Shown here one piece after another: positions 31,483 to 44,671 of a stretch of 64,000 nucleotides of DNA. The notes beneath the pieces were generated by a model. It saw nothing but the letters and a program-made list of their open reading frames with translations. It was not told where the DNA came from and searched no databases. The stretch spans positions 1,326,278-1,390,277 of the forward strand of contig NW_006281104.1 of the NCBI RefSeq assembly GCF_000203795.2, in the 5' to 3' direction. Source of the DNA: Batrachochytrium dendrobatidis JAM81. Lineage: Eukaryota > Chytridiomycota > Chytridiomycetes > Rhizophydiales. How positions within the stretch are numbered: position 1 is the first letter of the stretch; every line of letters starts with the position of its first letter. The position numbers and the translations under genes were made by a program.

Positions 31483-31959
31483 TGTCCTGGCAGAATGTAA
31501 TGAATTCAGCATCTAGATCTACCTATTTCAGATTCACCTACAAATCGGTGTATTTTGCTTGATGGTGCACACAACCCATTGGTTGCTGTAGTTCGTGCAG
31601 ACTAGGTCAACCATCAACAAAATGCAATAGCGTTACTTGCACATGTTTACTGGATTGTTGAATTTACTAATGGAATAGATATCCATAATTTACTTTCATG
31701 CCTTGTTCAACCCAAGATCGTGTTTGTCGTTCCATTTGCACAACCACTTGATATGCCTTGGATTCATTCAGAAAATGCTCGTATTATTGCACATGTGGCC
31801 GATACACTGATTCAAGGCGATACGCCATCACAATGCTTTGACAGTTTTGCAAATGCGTGGAACGTTATCACATCTAATAACACCGATTGCATTGTTGCTA
31901 TTTGTGGTTCACTTGATTTGGTATCTGAAGTGTATCGCACTCTACACATGACGTTTTAG
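31483..31959 (+). pseudogene. Dihydrofolate/folylpolyglutamate synthase fragment with three stops
   Basis: One uninterrupted reading phase resembles the C-terminal domain of dihydrofolate/folylpolyglutamate synthases: CPGRM, TAA, TGA, IQHLDLPISDSPTNRCILL, then DGAHNP (the family hallmark), RAD, TAG, VNHQQNAIALLAHVYWIVEF and VVPFAQPLDMPWIHSENA, ending EVYRTLHMTF. Stops are at 31498-31500, 31501-31503 and 31603-31605, with no frameshift. The ATP-binding N-terminal domain is missing; URI1 begins only 160 bases upstream. I infer a truncated, dead copy of a folate-pathway gene. Confidence 0.72.
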
Positions 31960-32379
31960 AGTCTACTTGAATTTGTGTTTGATGCACCATATTTGTAATA
32001 AATACATTTGCATTGGTTGATGGCTTGCATGCATACTATCGTGTATTTTGAGATGCTCTAATGCATTGAATTGACTAACCATCTAGATGCAACCCAACAT
32101 GAATGTGCGGAAAATATCACATCAATGTACTAAACTACTCTAAACAATACACTATAATCAAAGTAAATTTGAAATCTACACATTCATCAACACAATCCAA
32201 TAGACATACATATACAACAAGATTGAACCACAAACAGTCTAAAGTTGTGAAAACACGACGGTAGAATCAACAAAATGGAAACTAAACACCATGTGGCAAA
32301 TGAGTGTTTAAACCAAGCTTTTTTAAATTCAAAGTGATTTTATAAAACAATTTAATGGTTTTGTTTAAAAGTTTATTTA
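31960..32379. other. Intergenic, nothing recognised
   Basis: AT-rich, no gene supported; it leads into a GGGTAT-rich repeat. Confidence 0.4.
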
Positions 32380-32590
32380 AAAGGCATTTAAAAGATATTA
32401 GGATAGGGTATTTTTAAAAGGGTATTTAAAAGGTATTAGTGGGGTATTTTTAACAAGTTATTTAAAGGGTATTTAAGAGGTACTAATGGGTATTTTTAAA
32501 AGTTATTAACTGGGTATCAGTTGGGTATAGTGGGTATTTAAAAGGTATTAACTGGGTATCAGTTGGGTATAGTGGAAGGGTAGATAGTGG
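32380..32590 (+). repeat. Degenerate GGGTATTT/GGGTAT minisatellite
   Basis: Irregular repeats of GGGTATTTTTAAAAG, GGTATTTAAAAGGTATTA and GGGTATCAGTTGGGTATAGT; the unit ATTAACTGGGTATCAGTTGG is present twice (about 32504 and 32548). It lies just beyond the 3' end of the minus-strand gene. Confidence 0.7.
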
Positions 32591-32642
32591 TGGAGGTGGA
32601 GATGGAATTGAAGCTTCCTTCCAAAAGCTTCAAGTCCAAAGT

Positions 32643-35600
32643 TTAGATCATCCATCTCCGCTTTGGATTTCGCGGAGGATGGGGTTGATCTGCGTCAACC
32701 TCGCAGTTGATCTTCCGTTTTTTGGAAGATCGCTCCTTGATACAAGTATCAATGACAGGAGTACTGCTCGTGTTGCGCCGCCGCGCCGCTCGCAGGTCTC
32801 GCTGTTGGTTAAGTAACTCCAACTTTGCAACGTCTTGCAAGGTTGATGCTACTTTAGCAGACCAAGTATTTTTTGGTTTGGTCTGCTTGACCAACTTGGA
32901 GACCTGCTCCGGCTTGACCCGCTTGACAGACCCACGAGCCTTTTTCAGCTCGGTCTGCTTTGCAAGTTTGGGCATCTAAGTGTGAAAATGGTAAAGTTTA
33001 AATGTAAGTCATTGCTGTTAATAATGACATACAAATGCGTCAACTTACTTTTTTTCCAGCCTTGGACTTGGACTTGGCGCTTGGCTGCTCCACTCCTGCC
33101 AGTGTGTCCTTTACCGGATCACACGCATTTGTAGTCTGGTAAAATAAAAAGGATGAGTACAAACATCTATACAATTACTAACCGTTTCAAACATTTCAAG
33201 CACTATTACACTTACATTTAGTGGTTTGGATGGAGCGTCATCCAGAGCGAATCGGACCGTCTTTTTTGGTCGCTCATCCAAAAAAGACTCGGAACTGCCA
33301 GCATTCTGGGATCCTTGCTGTTGCTGCATATGATATCCATCTTCATATGCAGCAATCAGACTCTCCAGGATCTTTCCAAACCCAGCCCCGGTTTGGGAAA
33401 GATGCTGAAGAGTCTCAGCAAGGCGTGGAACTTTGACAGTATCCACCAGAATGCGCACTCCTGGCATGAGGTCAACCTCAATACCTGGGAATGTAGGTGC
33501 TAATGTAATATAAAGTAAACAATTGATTTAGTAAATCACATACATTGATATACCGCTGACATTTAAAACTATATATTACGCGTACCTGGCAGATCCTCGA
33601 CACCCACGGGGATGTCGGTGTCATCCATGTACACGTCAAAATCCATGGGATTTTCGACGTCCATGGGAATCCCGGAGCAATTCGCAACCGGTTCGGTTAT
33701 GTCCACCGAGACATCCGACCGGTTGCATTGCTCCATCGAGTCAACCATGTCCACCGAGTTATTCGACAACAATATGTTGCATAACTGGCGACCTATGGGT
33801 AACTCGCGCAGGAACCCTTGCTTTCGGTAAACTTCCCGGAAGCTGATAGAATCCCTCAGTGATGACATGGGCTGCCACATTCTCAATCTATCAGCTTCAC
33901 CGGGAAGCTTACTGCTTGTGTACATCATCTGGTCAGCCTGTCAAATATAAATGGTTGACACATACCAATAAATAAAACATTAGTCAACCATAACTATACA
34001 GTTGTATCAATCCAGCACAGCTTGTGTAATTTCAAAGCTAAACCCAAGATTTATACTAATACAACCAACTTACTTTATACCGAGTTTCAAAAGGCGGTTT
34101 GTCACACGCCAAAACCCGTTTAGCATAGCTGTATGACAGCATATATGCTTGAGCATCGGTATAATGCTCAACGGGTCCTGATGAATGGCCAGTCACTGCT
34201 GAATCTGGTGCAATGGACTCTGCAGTATATATGGTTGATACTGTAGAGTCACATTGCTTTCCAGACTGCAGTATCATAGCTGCCTCAATCAGGGACGAGA
34301 CTATAATGTAAATATTTTAAAACAATCAATCCATCAGTCAATATAATCAGTATAGTTACCATCAACACACTACAGCCTAAACAATCCACAATACATGCAT
34401 TCACACCCAAAACTCGTGAGAAATTGATACAAAAATCACACACTTACTTGGTGAAGTAGGGATTCTTGGATCATTGATTGCACTGATTGGACTGATTGGG
34501 CTGGATGTATACATATCAGTATATATGTTTTCCTGATTTGAACTAGTCAATCACAACATTACAAAATTATTCACAAACAACAGTAAAAGTTTAAAGTAGC
34601 ATTCAACCCATTGTCCCATAAATCAAATTAGGCATCAACCAATTCAATCCCAAATAATAATCAACCAGCACATCATACCAGCCAACACAAATCACAATTG
34701 ATACACATTGAATGACGTTCAATGACATTAGATAGCATCAAAAACAGTCAAAATCATTACCATCAAAGTCGCGTAGTCGAATCAACAAAATTAAATTCGG
34801 CAACGTTTCGAGTCCATCCCAAAATACCGTAAATGCAATCATCAAATCGTAAATAATACACATGCAAGTAAACAGTCATGTTAGCAATGTGCTGTGTAAC
34901 CAAAATACAATATTCAGATGCACAACTATAATACAAATACTGTACTGCATACCTTTCTGGATTCATGCTTGCTTCGGCAAGGTGTGGTGCATTTTCACAA
35001 GTATTGGTTGGTTGGGGAATAGTGTTTTGCACACTACGGCGAGGCTGTCTTGGAGAACCAGCCGATAAGATGTTGAGACGGGACCACAGTGAATTCATTA
35101 TTGGTATTTGTAGGGTGTCAGGAAATGAAGATGGAAAACGAGTTGATCTCGAAACTTGATAACAATAATATGGGTAGCAGTTGTAATAGTTGCAATAGTT
35201 GCTGCAAACTAATACGTTCAAACAAGTAGTGTGTATGACTGTTTAACAAAATACACAAGGGAAGCAATCAGATCTGAGATTTGGATCAATAGGTAGATGG
35301 ACAAGCGAGTTTTGGATCAATAGGTAGATAGGCAAGTAAGATCTTGATCAACAACTAATAATGGTGTCGGATCTGGACAAACGATGCACTATTTAACTGA
35401 AACAATTGACATGCGAATCCCCGACAAGCCAAACTCTCAGCACGTAATAATCAAATACATTGCAAAAACGTCCCGTAATAATCAAACTATCATCAATTAA
35501 TTCGTTATTTTACCTTGAATCCCAGACTCCGCACGCATCGACCTCGTGGAATCGAGTAACACAAACTAGCTGCATTAATGCATCAACACATAATACTTTG

Positions 35601-35773
35601 AGTTGATTGGACCATATCATCATCATCCCTCCGACTCTGACGGATCGGGGATCTATGTGCCAGCTTGAAGTGTGTGGGGTGGCTGGGTAGTGCGGTGAAC
35701 GTTCCCAATAGTCAATCCATGTACGATGGACAATGCGTAATGCTGTGCTGCTGACAACTCCTGCAGCGGTCAT
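32643..35773 (-). CDS. Unrecognised multi-exon gene, probably nuclear
   Basis: A set of minus-strand exons with good splice signals. First: 35773 to about 35512 (MTAAGVVSSTALRIVHRTWI...GVWDSR). Then about 35125-34955 (RFPSSFPDTLQIPIMNSLWS...), about 34302-34077 (MILQSGKQCDSTVSTIYTAE, KRVLACDKPPFETRYK), about 33940-33588 (MWQPMSSLRDSISFREVYRK, ending VGVEDLP), about 33500-33213 (PTFPGIEVDLMPGVRILVDT...KTVRFALDDAPSKPLN), about 33135-33052 (TTNACDPVKDTLAGVEQPSA) and about 32975-32643. The last is strongly basic (KKARGSVKRVKPEQVSKL, SSKKRKIN, NPKRRWMI), suggesting nuclear localisation. I do not recognise the family. Linkage of the first exon to the second is uncertain. The 5' two thirds is duplicated at 45287-47217. 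Confidence 0.55.
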
Positions 35774-37164
35774 GGCTGATGATATTAGATTCGTTTGTAC
35801 TGCAGTTGATAATGCACAACCATCTCATACAACTATGCCAACCGTATGCTGTAATGTGGTCATGTATTGTATCTGTCTGACTGTCTGACTGTATATGTGA
35901 TAGGCAGATCTACTCGATTGAATAGTGACCAAGATCCACTCGATTGAATAGTAACCAAACGCACTGCATGTTCATACTTGTAGACGTCTAGTACGACTGT
36001 AGTGGTTGATGGTTGTGTATGACTGTAGTGACGAGTCTGTTCACACGATTATTGCATGATACTCCAACTGCATCGAATACAAACTGCTCAAGTAGTCTTG
36101 AACGCAGTGACACCCGGTTCAGCTAGTTTACATGAGCAAGTATATCCACACATCTTCCGTATAATCTGTGCAACACATTGATGGTATACACAGATCCAGT
36201 CAGTCAATCTACACAAATCTGCACATTTTTACGCGTCTGAACTGCAACTCTTCACTACTACCTAAAATACATTGGTAATGCATACCAGACAAACAAGGTT
36301 TCATGCATTGCTAAAATCAAAATAGTACTACTGGATCTAATCAATACACTAGGTTAGTAAATACAACCCACGTAAATGTCTGTTTGGTATTCATTGCATG
36401 GATCAAATATACTGAAAATACAAATGTCTGTTATTCTGTTTGACTGGAAAATCAAGCACGCTAATATCAAAGTACTCTCTTCATCTGATATACCCATAAC
36501 ATATATGTCATCAACTCAACACTGGTGATATTATGACATTGGTAGAAACCTGTCCTTTCAACTTACTGCTGATGGATTATCAAATCATTGAATTTTGAAC
36601 AAATCGTTGGATTTGGTTCAATAGCAAGTCATAGTATACGAACAACCGATGTGTGCATTGTCGACAGTTGAATTGGATATGGAAACGGACCTAGTCACTG
36701 TTTTTCTGATAGCTTTGAAAGGCTGGCAACATCAACACTCACCACTGACCAACCTCATGTGCTCCAACTCACTATAAAATGTAGATCTACATATCAAAGA
36801 GTATAGTCGACCATGCTTCATTCCAAATACACAACAGTTCAAAGTAGTCCGTCATGCTTCATTCCAAATACACAACAGTTCAAAGTAGTTTGATGATAGC
36901 CAAGTAAAATACAACCCCATATGAACAAGACAGCTTTGTTGGACAGTTACCATTGCCAAGATGATGCAAGACCATAATATTGCCATTTACATTTCTTTAG
37001 CCACAACTTGCTGAATTTGGCAACTCGTGCAACCCGCGCAATTTCAAAATCAGATCATTGGATTAAATTGGATTCAACCCAGTATTGGCTTGTTGGGTAG
37101 GCTGTTGGATCATTAAAATGTAACTTGACAGTTTCAGAATTCAGTATTGGCCAATTCATACAAA
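33843..37164 (+). repeat. Segmental duplication, copy 1 (3.3 kb)
   Basis: Direct repeat of 45287-48583, offset 11444 bases over most of its length, with very few substitutions. It starts inside an exon of the unrecognised gene and ends at CCAATTCATACAAAT. Copy 1 has an extra 41-bp tandem unit at 36812-36852 (CATGCTTCATTCCAAATACA...). Confidence 0.92.
35774..37164. other. Non-coding part of the duplicated segment
   Basis: No supportable frame; AT-rich upstream flank of the unrecognised gene, shared with copy 2. Confidence 0.5.
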
Positions 37165-40100
37165 TCTGCTCATCATTTACCCAACAAGTCGATACTAATG
37201 ATTTTAGATTCATCATGGTCGCAGGCTATTCATAATGCATTAGCGTGAAGTTCCATAAATTGATTTCAAAGCTAGTTTAAATGCATCAACCCATTTTAAA
37301 CATTAATCAATGTCATTTCAAACATATCCTAAAATGAATGGTGCGGATGCAGAGCCATGCCACAGTTGAATGTGCTCCTACCATACCATTTCCTGTAAAA
37401 CAAGTGTCTGTGTATAGACATGATCAGTGGCCATGTATTACACCCATTCCAGCATCAACTATTGAGTCATTGACACCATTGACACGATTATCTAGCACCA
37501 CATCATTGTAAACATATTGTGCAGTACCTAGTCGTACACATGGAACATCAAATGCAATCCCAGTTCACTCTGACATACTCGTATTCAAAGTTGGCAGCAA
37601 ACAAGTCATTATATACATACTGTCAAACAGCAAATGCCTTGGTTTGGATCGTCGAGGGCACTACATTATCGCGACATCAGTGACATCAGTGACACCAGTG
37701 ACTTGAACCAGATCTCATTCAGCGCGTCGATGGATGCATTTGGTATTGATGGTATGGAGGTGTTTGAATCTGGCGATGATTTAACAACTCAACCCATACA
37801 TTATTCGTTGCGCTAATGTTATGACGTATCCAGCTAGGACATGCATAGTGTGTCAAACGAGATCAATGTTCCGTATGGGGATCCGAGTCAACGTTTTTCA
37901 CCCATGACCAGTTCAAAGATCTGGATGTTTCAACATACACTAACATGGAGTGTCGAGTTTGGACAATATGTAGACTCAAGTACGATCGGAGCTGCGTTGA
38001 CGTGACAAGGTAGACAATCTGATGAATGATGGAATGTATAATATCGAGGTTTCACAAATCCAAAATTGGAGAGATGGTGAAACACGTCTGATTGTATCAC
38101 TCGGATGCCATGTTTAGTATTCAACATGAGATTTTGACTAAACTGCGCTCAGATGTAGCACGTTCAAACCAGCACTTGCATTCAGCACAACAATTCAATA
38201 TTATGCAACGTATTCAACACAGATCGGTATGATCAAGAGCATGTCAGTGATGAATGAGTGAATGCTAGTGATGAATGCCAACGTGTATCAACTTACAACC
38301 ATGATGTGGCATCACAATAACTCGACAGTGCGTATCCCAGACACTACTGGACAAAATGCATTGAAAACACCCCAAATATTGCAATCTACCTACACAGCGT
38401 TGGTGGATTATCTGTCACTGAATTTGGAGCATAAACTGGCAACTATACATGCAAATATGCATAGACTCTGATAGTCCTGCAACCAAGTTCCAGATGCCAA
38501 TTCAAATATGTACTTGGATAGTCAGGGGTTGTAACACGATCATTTATTCAAATCGCATATATACACACATGTTATTGTTGAATGGCAGCAATATATAATG
38601 TCTCACAATAACGGGATATTGCTGGCATTGGATACCGTACCACAGTCGCTGTCTCGTGTGGTCAAACCGTGTGTAAGCTCCATGTATATATCATCACATA
38701 GATTGAATACAAACCATGATAATCTGGAATTACAAACTGTTTCACTCAACTCGATCCGACTCGGGTTGACTCGGATTGACTCGAACTCAAAAGCCATTTG
38801 ATTATTGCATGACATTAAATCAATTGCAATGGAGGCTGCAACGTATGGATCAGTCACGTCACCAACAGAAACATCAAAAGCAAATCAAATGGCCAAACAA
38901 TGATACAATATATACAGATATTCATAATGTGAATAAGCAAACATCGTGTAGTAACAAATTATGGACTGAATATATATAGTAACAAAACTGGTTATTTATG
39001 CAATAAAATATATCATTGATCATATTATAGTCGATATGGTGTATGTCGTTTTACATCATATAGCTTTTACACTAATGGTAATGGTTGTCACAATGGTGTC
39101 AACACTATGCTTGAAACACTAGAACTCTCAATTCCAACAGTATTGTGCTGCCTGACTGCATCTATGGTGTCAATCAATGTCAATCAGTAATGCATTTGTA
39201 TTGATCATGGCTTGTGTGCAGTGATCTGGCAATATCGTGATGTATGGTATCATGATCAATGTAAACCATTACTTGATCAAACACGGCAATTGTGACTGAT
39301 TACAATCTATAATTGGATGTGGAATACAATCACAATCACAATTGACAGGATATTGGGTGACTTTGTGTACAATAGCCATTATTGGTAGTTCAATCAGGAT
39401 ATTCCAACAAGAACAACCAATTGTTGCATAGTTGTCAATATGTGCATAGACTGTATTTGAATTTGTATGATAGCAAGTCATTGAATAACCTGATTTATAT
39501 ACAGATTGACCAATAAAGGACAAATGGGATCAATTTAAACTGCACAAAATATGACCAATCAAACAATCAGCCAAATATTTGGTATACAGTGACAATATAT
39601 GTTGTAGTAATGGATTGTATATGTGATGATAACTATCCATAATCAAGGTGACACTATCTGATTACTGGATACATGACCGCAGTTGAAAAGATCATTCCAG
39701 AATATTACCGAGGTTGATTATACACCAACAGCGATGTTTGTTATTGATCGACTATATGGTGTATTTGGCGTTTTCTGAATATCCATTTGAAAGTGCTGAT
39801 TGTCACCCTTGAAGCTGCCGTTGTTATAAAATAACAGTCATGTATCAGATTCAACCCATTTTCATCAAACTGATCGATGCAATGCATTGCAACATTGACA
39901 AGATATGCGATCGTGTGTTTGATTATTTTGTGATCCAAGAATGTCAATATTCAATGACTTACAATTCTGATTGTGGTGGAATGATTGACTCTACATGTTG
40001 AACCCTTTCCATTGTCCTGGTGTTTGGAATGACGATCGGTCATCATGTGTTGTCGTTTAATCCAGACTATTGGCTGGTTATTACTTTGAACATGTCAGAA

Positions 40101-40513
40101 TTGACAAATGTTACACTGGTAGCATCTACTTTTGCCTGTAAAAATACAAATCACTTGTTGCGGAACATGTTTGGATCTTGGCAACTATGTCTGTTGTTGA
40201 ATGGAGTGAATGCATTCATGCATCTGTCTTGCTATCGTCAGTATTTCCAAGTTTAGCATCAATTCAGTTTTGTGCAAACCCATCAATATACACAAATGGA
40301 GTTGTGTATGCAATGCAATGCAAGGATATTTATAATGACGACTGGATTCCTATGTTTTGGAACAAGTTCTATTTGCAATTACGAATCATGATGATAAAAT
40401 TGATCATTGAGCTCATATTCAAGGTTCCGTGTTTGGTGTTGGTTGCATATGACTAATCAAAGTTATTTTTGATTTTGAAAATCCAATCTGTATATCAATC
40501 TCATCTTGAAACT
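37165..40513. other. Long stretch without a supportable gene
   Basis: Only short frames on both strands (for example 37634-37816 +, 38262-38471 +, 40020-40256 + and 40178-40456 +). None has a recognisable motif, clear splice partners or repeat counterparts in this window. Composition resembles the decayed repeat DNA at 5-12 kb (many TGATCA, CAATTG and GATATC words), so old transposon remnants are likely. Confidence 0.5.
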
Positions 40514-42743
40514 TTATTGAAGGTTATTTCTAATTAAATTCAAAAAATCCCAAACACCGTTGCCAATTTTGTCAAAAAATTGAGGCGAGTTTTGACTATT
40601 GATGATTCTCATATCTTGAGCGTCAACGGGGTTCTTTTCAGCAGTATGAATAACCAGAGTCTGTTGCAATGAGTAGCCTGATTCGTGTAGTTCCGACAAA
40701 GTGCTAAGAAGGTAGGTTCGTTCTTCTTCAAACCCTTTCAACACTTCAAGTTTTTTCGACACTCCACCGCCATTACGTTTGCAATAAAAGCGTTCAGGAT
40801 CTGTAGTATTGTAAGCGTTTGCAGCTTCTTGTTTTGACATTCTCTTGACAAATTTGATTTGGACAATGTATACAGTCTTTGTATTGGCACACTTGTAGAT
40901 GATATCTGGCCCACACATATGATCGGGAAAGTATACTTGACTTGAATCACCAAATAGTAAATAGCTGGATGCAGAAGCTCGGGATGCCTTGATACTATTG
41001 GCAGCATCAGGACCAGAATGGTTGGCTACTAAAGCAAACGCAACCAAGTATTCCATCAAATAGCCAACCATTTGAGGGTTAAAAGAGGAGCCAATTCTTT
41101 GGTATAAACTTTGACANNNNNNNNNNNNNNNNNNNNNNNNNNNNNNNNNNNNNNNNNNNNNNNNNNNNNNNNNNNNNNNNNNNNNNNNNNNNNNNNNNNN
41201 NNNNNNNNNNNNNNNNGGTCATCACCAATAAGTTTATTGCATCAGCACCGTCATTTCCAGTTACATTAAGTTGCATTTTTCCCTTCCAGATGGCATCAAG
41301 AAATGCGTCGCGAATGATTCTCGACAGGGTATCACCATCAATGACTCTGTCAAATGAACGAATGTTTTTATCAAGGTCATCTTTCAAGAATCTAAGCGGG
41401 AAAATCTGGCCATCAACATCGGATATTCCAGTGATAAATTTGCTAATTGCAGTGTCAATATCATTTGATTTCATATATGCATCCAGAATATACGATACGA
41501 AACGTGGTCTTCCATGACATAATTCAAAGTCTGAAATTCTTGATACAATAGCATCCAGTTGATCGACTTGATGGTCTTGTAAAAATTGTCTAGCATACTG
41601 TTCGACCTCGAGCTTTTTCAGAGGATGGAATTTTGATATAACTACATAATCTGTGACTTGACCATCCTTCATAACACTGGACTCCATTAGCTCTTTGATA
41701 GATTCAAAGTTAATACCGGTACCAGACAGTAGGAAATGAGGAAATATTCCCATCATTTTGGAATGGTATACAAATGGAGAGAAGAAAGGACGCAGGTTTT
41801 TACTCTCTGGCAGGTAATGTAAACAAAGACCTTCTGCAAGAGCCTGGATTTCATCAATGGCAGTAAAAGGAAATGGGTTTATAATAGCAGTTGGGGAAAG
41901 TCCAGGATCTTTTACAAGGATTGTAAAAAGACGCTCAAACAAGTCAAGCCCAAAGAATGCGATAGGATGGAGTTGAGCCAGAAGAATTTGCCAAGGTTCC
42001 TTGAATCCCTTGCTTATCAAGTAGTTGCAAACAGAAACCCGAACGAAATACAACAGTTGGATAGCATGCTTAGTGAGTTCAGGTTTACTGTCGCAATACA
42101 CACGGCATTCATACATGTCTTTAGAACCAAAGTCATCTTGAGAGCTCTTGGAAGTGAAGTAGTACCCAAAGTTTGAATAAAGCAACTCTAGAAGCATCCT
42201 TGTTTTTCCTGCACCAGAAACAGCAAGAAACAGTTTGACATTATTGACATCGTCAATCGCATAGCTAGTGCTCCTTCTATCAAGACGATGCTCCAAGCAA
42301 TTGTCGTGAAATACGGCGTTATTTGGAAACCTTGAGACATTGACAATCTTTTCCAGATGATATATCAAATACTTGAAAGCGTCATTTGGGGTTTGCAATG
42401 CCAAATTATTGGCGTCGATGAATTCTTGGTCACTTTTACTCCGTACAAAATTACTCTTGGCCTTGATTATCAGTGGATGGTCGTAGGAACTAACTGGTTC
42501 CTGAATGGAGGTCAACAGAGTATTCCCGGAAATGGCTGGACCATCCACCACAAAATGTAGAGTGATTGGCCCATAGTCTTCTGGGATACCAGCAAGCCTT
42601 CTAGTTGGTTCGACAACGATGGCTGCAATTAGTTTCGATACATTGTTGAGTGGTCTTTTTCTCTCTAGTTCTCCATCAAAGTGGGTTTCGATTTCCACTG
42701 GCTGATTTTCAAGATATTTGATGTATAACTGCTTGTTTTCCAT
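40514..42743 (-). CDS. Crinkler-like (CRN) NTPase with C-terminal nuclease-like domain
   Basis: A protein from ATG 42743 (MENKQLYIKYLENQPVEIET) with a ubiquitin-like or CRN-header-type N-terminus (about residues 1-70), a linker, and a P-loop NTPase. The Walker A is FLAVSGAGKTRMLLELLY (about 170-187) and the Walker B-like motif is FTAIDEIQAL (about 294). A helical lid/sensor region follows. After the gap it continues QRIGSSFNPQMVGYLMEYLV, then GPDIIYKC...VYIVQIKF. The Asp...Gln-x-Lys pattern fits a PD-(D/E)xK restriction-nuclease fold. CRN proteins of oomycetes and Batrachochytrium share this NTPase-nuclease layout and are candidate host-directed effectors. No signal peptide is visible. The gap makes frames appear broken, but both sides read through. 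No introns. Confidence 0.72.
41117..41216. other. Assembly gap (100 N placeholder) inside the CRN gene
   Basis: Exactly 100 N. The true length is unknown. The apparent stop just downstream (41079) arises only if the gap is taken as exactly 100 bases. Confidence 0.9.
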
Positions 42744-43805
42744 TGCAATTTGAAAGAAAAGAAATATAGTAGAATGAAATAGAATATATAATATAGAATA
42801 GAATAGAGTAATAGAATAAAGTGAAACAATGAAATGACAAAAAAAGATCAAAACGTGAATTTGTCTCACATTCAAAACTCGATATCACGTGAACAATGTG
42901 AGACAAATTCACACTTTGAATAGTGTTTAAACATTTTTGTGTGAAATTAAAATCAAATTAAACATTTGTCATGTGATTATTTGTATTGTTCAATCGAGTG
43001 TCAACTCAACAATTGATTACGTCATTCATATAATGACTCGAGTCTTTTATTCAACATTTTAATATTCAATTATTGTTAATCAGTCAATTGTTGGATTGGT
43101 AAATACGCTACAAAACATGCATTTACATGCTGAATCTGACAAGTGAATAATGATTGTTCCAATCAACACATGGATTGGATCGACTGCAATATTGTCATTG
43201 ATTACAGCCACTGTTGACCAATACACTGTAATACATTGACAGTCTCGATATCAACATTGTCATTCATGTCAAGTTGTGTGTAGTTGCTAATATTACACCA
43301 CAACAATACTGTTGCTCTTGGACGTATGACAACATATTAATGTAGTATAGTTTTGGAGGAATATCACAAAAGTAAAAGATGAGAATGAAGGAATGAACCA
43401 ATGAGTTAATTGTGTTGTTTATTGATAAAAGAAAACATTGATCATTTTATAAAGATGTAAATAACGGTTATGCGTATCCGTGAATTAGACGTCATAGCTG
43501 AGAAAGTCTCTTGTTATTGCACAAGTGATGGCTGCGATAGACATCGCCTCAAACATATATGCGTCGCGTATGAGTCTCTGAAATATCTCGTTATTTATGA
43601 TATTTCACATTACCAATGTTTAACAATTCTGACACAGTAATGCGGACTCGTGCACCGAGTTGAGTTGTCCAGCAATCGATTTTGGAAATGTGTTTGATGT
43701 GATGGTTTGAGATGGATGCCAAATGACCACGAATGTTACCAATTGTCATGACAGTTGATTGTTGATTCAAAACGTTGTTTATTTGGTATTAATGGTTAGT
43801 GTCAC
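42744..43805. other. Intergenic, nothing recognised
   Basis: Upstream of the CRN gene there is a simple AGAATAGAATA-type tract (about 42765-42815); the rest shows no gene. Confidence 0.4.
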
Positions 43806-44671
43806 TCATTGACCTGTCAGATCAGCAAGTGTTATTTCGGTGAGTTTCGTGTTTATTGTAGTCACATCAACATCAGCAGGTTGCACTACGGATTTGCTTG
43901 ACAGAGTTGCAGATCCAGTTGGATTGATAGACGAGCAACTGTGCAAACAACTGTGCGAGTTGCAGGATGTTTGAGATCCAACAAAACACTGCTTGCACAC
44001 AAGTTCACGAATGCAGATTGCCAGACTTGACCACCAACTTGCAGTATAAATTGCGTGTACGACAGTTTAAACGCTTATCCATCAACAATAAACCCACATA
44101 ATCAGCAAATCATCAACGAGCAGCCAGCTCAGTGGTCGGATTGATGGTTTTTGTTGGAGTTTCTGGATCAAACTTGACCTGATTTGTACCGAGTTGGGTC
44201 ATGACTACAAGTTTGACAGCAATAGATTGATGTACTAATAATCTGATTGTGTTGTTGATTGTATGGATGTTGGTAATCCGTTGCAGATTGATACGGAATG
44301 TGACCAGAATACCACAAAGTTTATTGAGTGTGCACATTGCATTCGATGCAAAACGCAATAAACAAATGCGAGTTGCAGCATTCATTCAAGGTTTGACACC
44401 AGTTGATACAGCATTGACCACAATGGTATTTATGTCAACAATTGCACGACTACGGAATAAGTTGATTGTTGCTTGACATTCCGTATCGACAGTCTGCGTG
44501 TGTGTGCAACGTGCTGTTGTCGCATATGAACAACTTGGATTGACTTTGTGGACAAAACACAGTCACTGTTGCGGTGGTATTCACAGTCGTGGAAATGGTT
44601 TCGAATACCGCAACTGGTATAACAACTGCATGTGTTGGTGAGCAATCAGAGTCCAGTTTGACCAAAATCTG
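43806..44671 (-). other. Decayed minus-strand reading frames
   Basis: Short consecutive minus-strand frames (44665-44450, 44385-44113, 44000-43806) broken by stops. One is Cys-rich (MCKQCFVGSQTSCNSHSCLH). They could be the degraded 3' part of the gene fragment that ends at 44672. No family recognised. Confidence 0.3.

Noticed and set aside
40020..40456. Two overlapping short frames with hydrophobic stretches
   Set aside because: No motif, weak composition and no splice partners; left as unassigned intergenic DNA.
41079..41116. An apparent early stop at the end of the CRN NTPase part
   Set aside because: It depends on the arbitrary 100-base gap length; another frame on the far side reads straight through into the nuclease-like domain.
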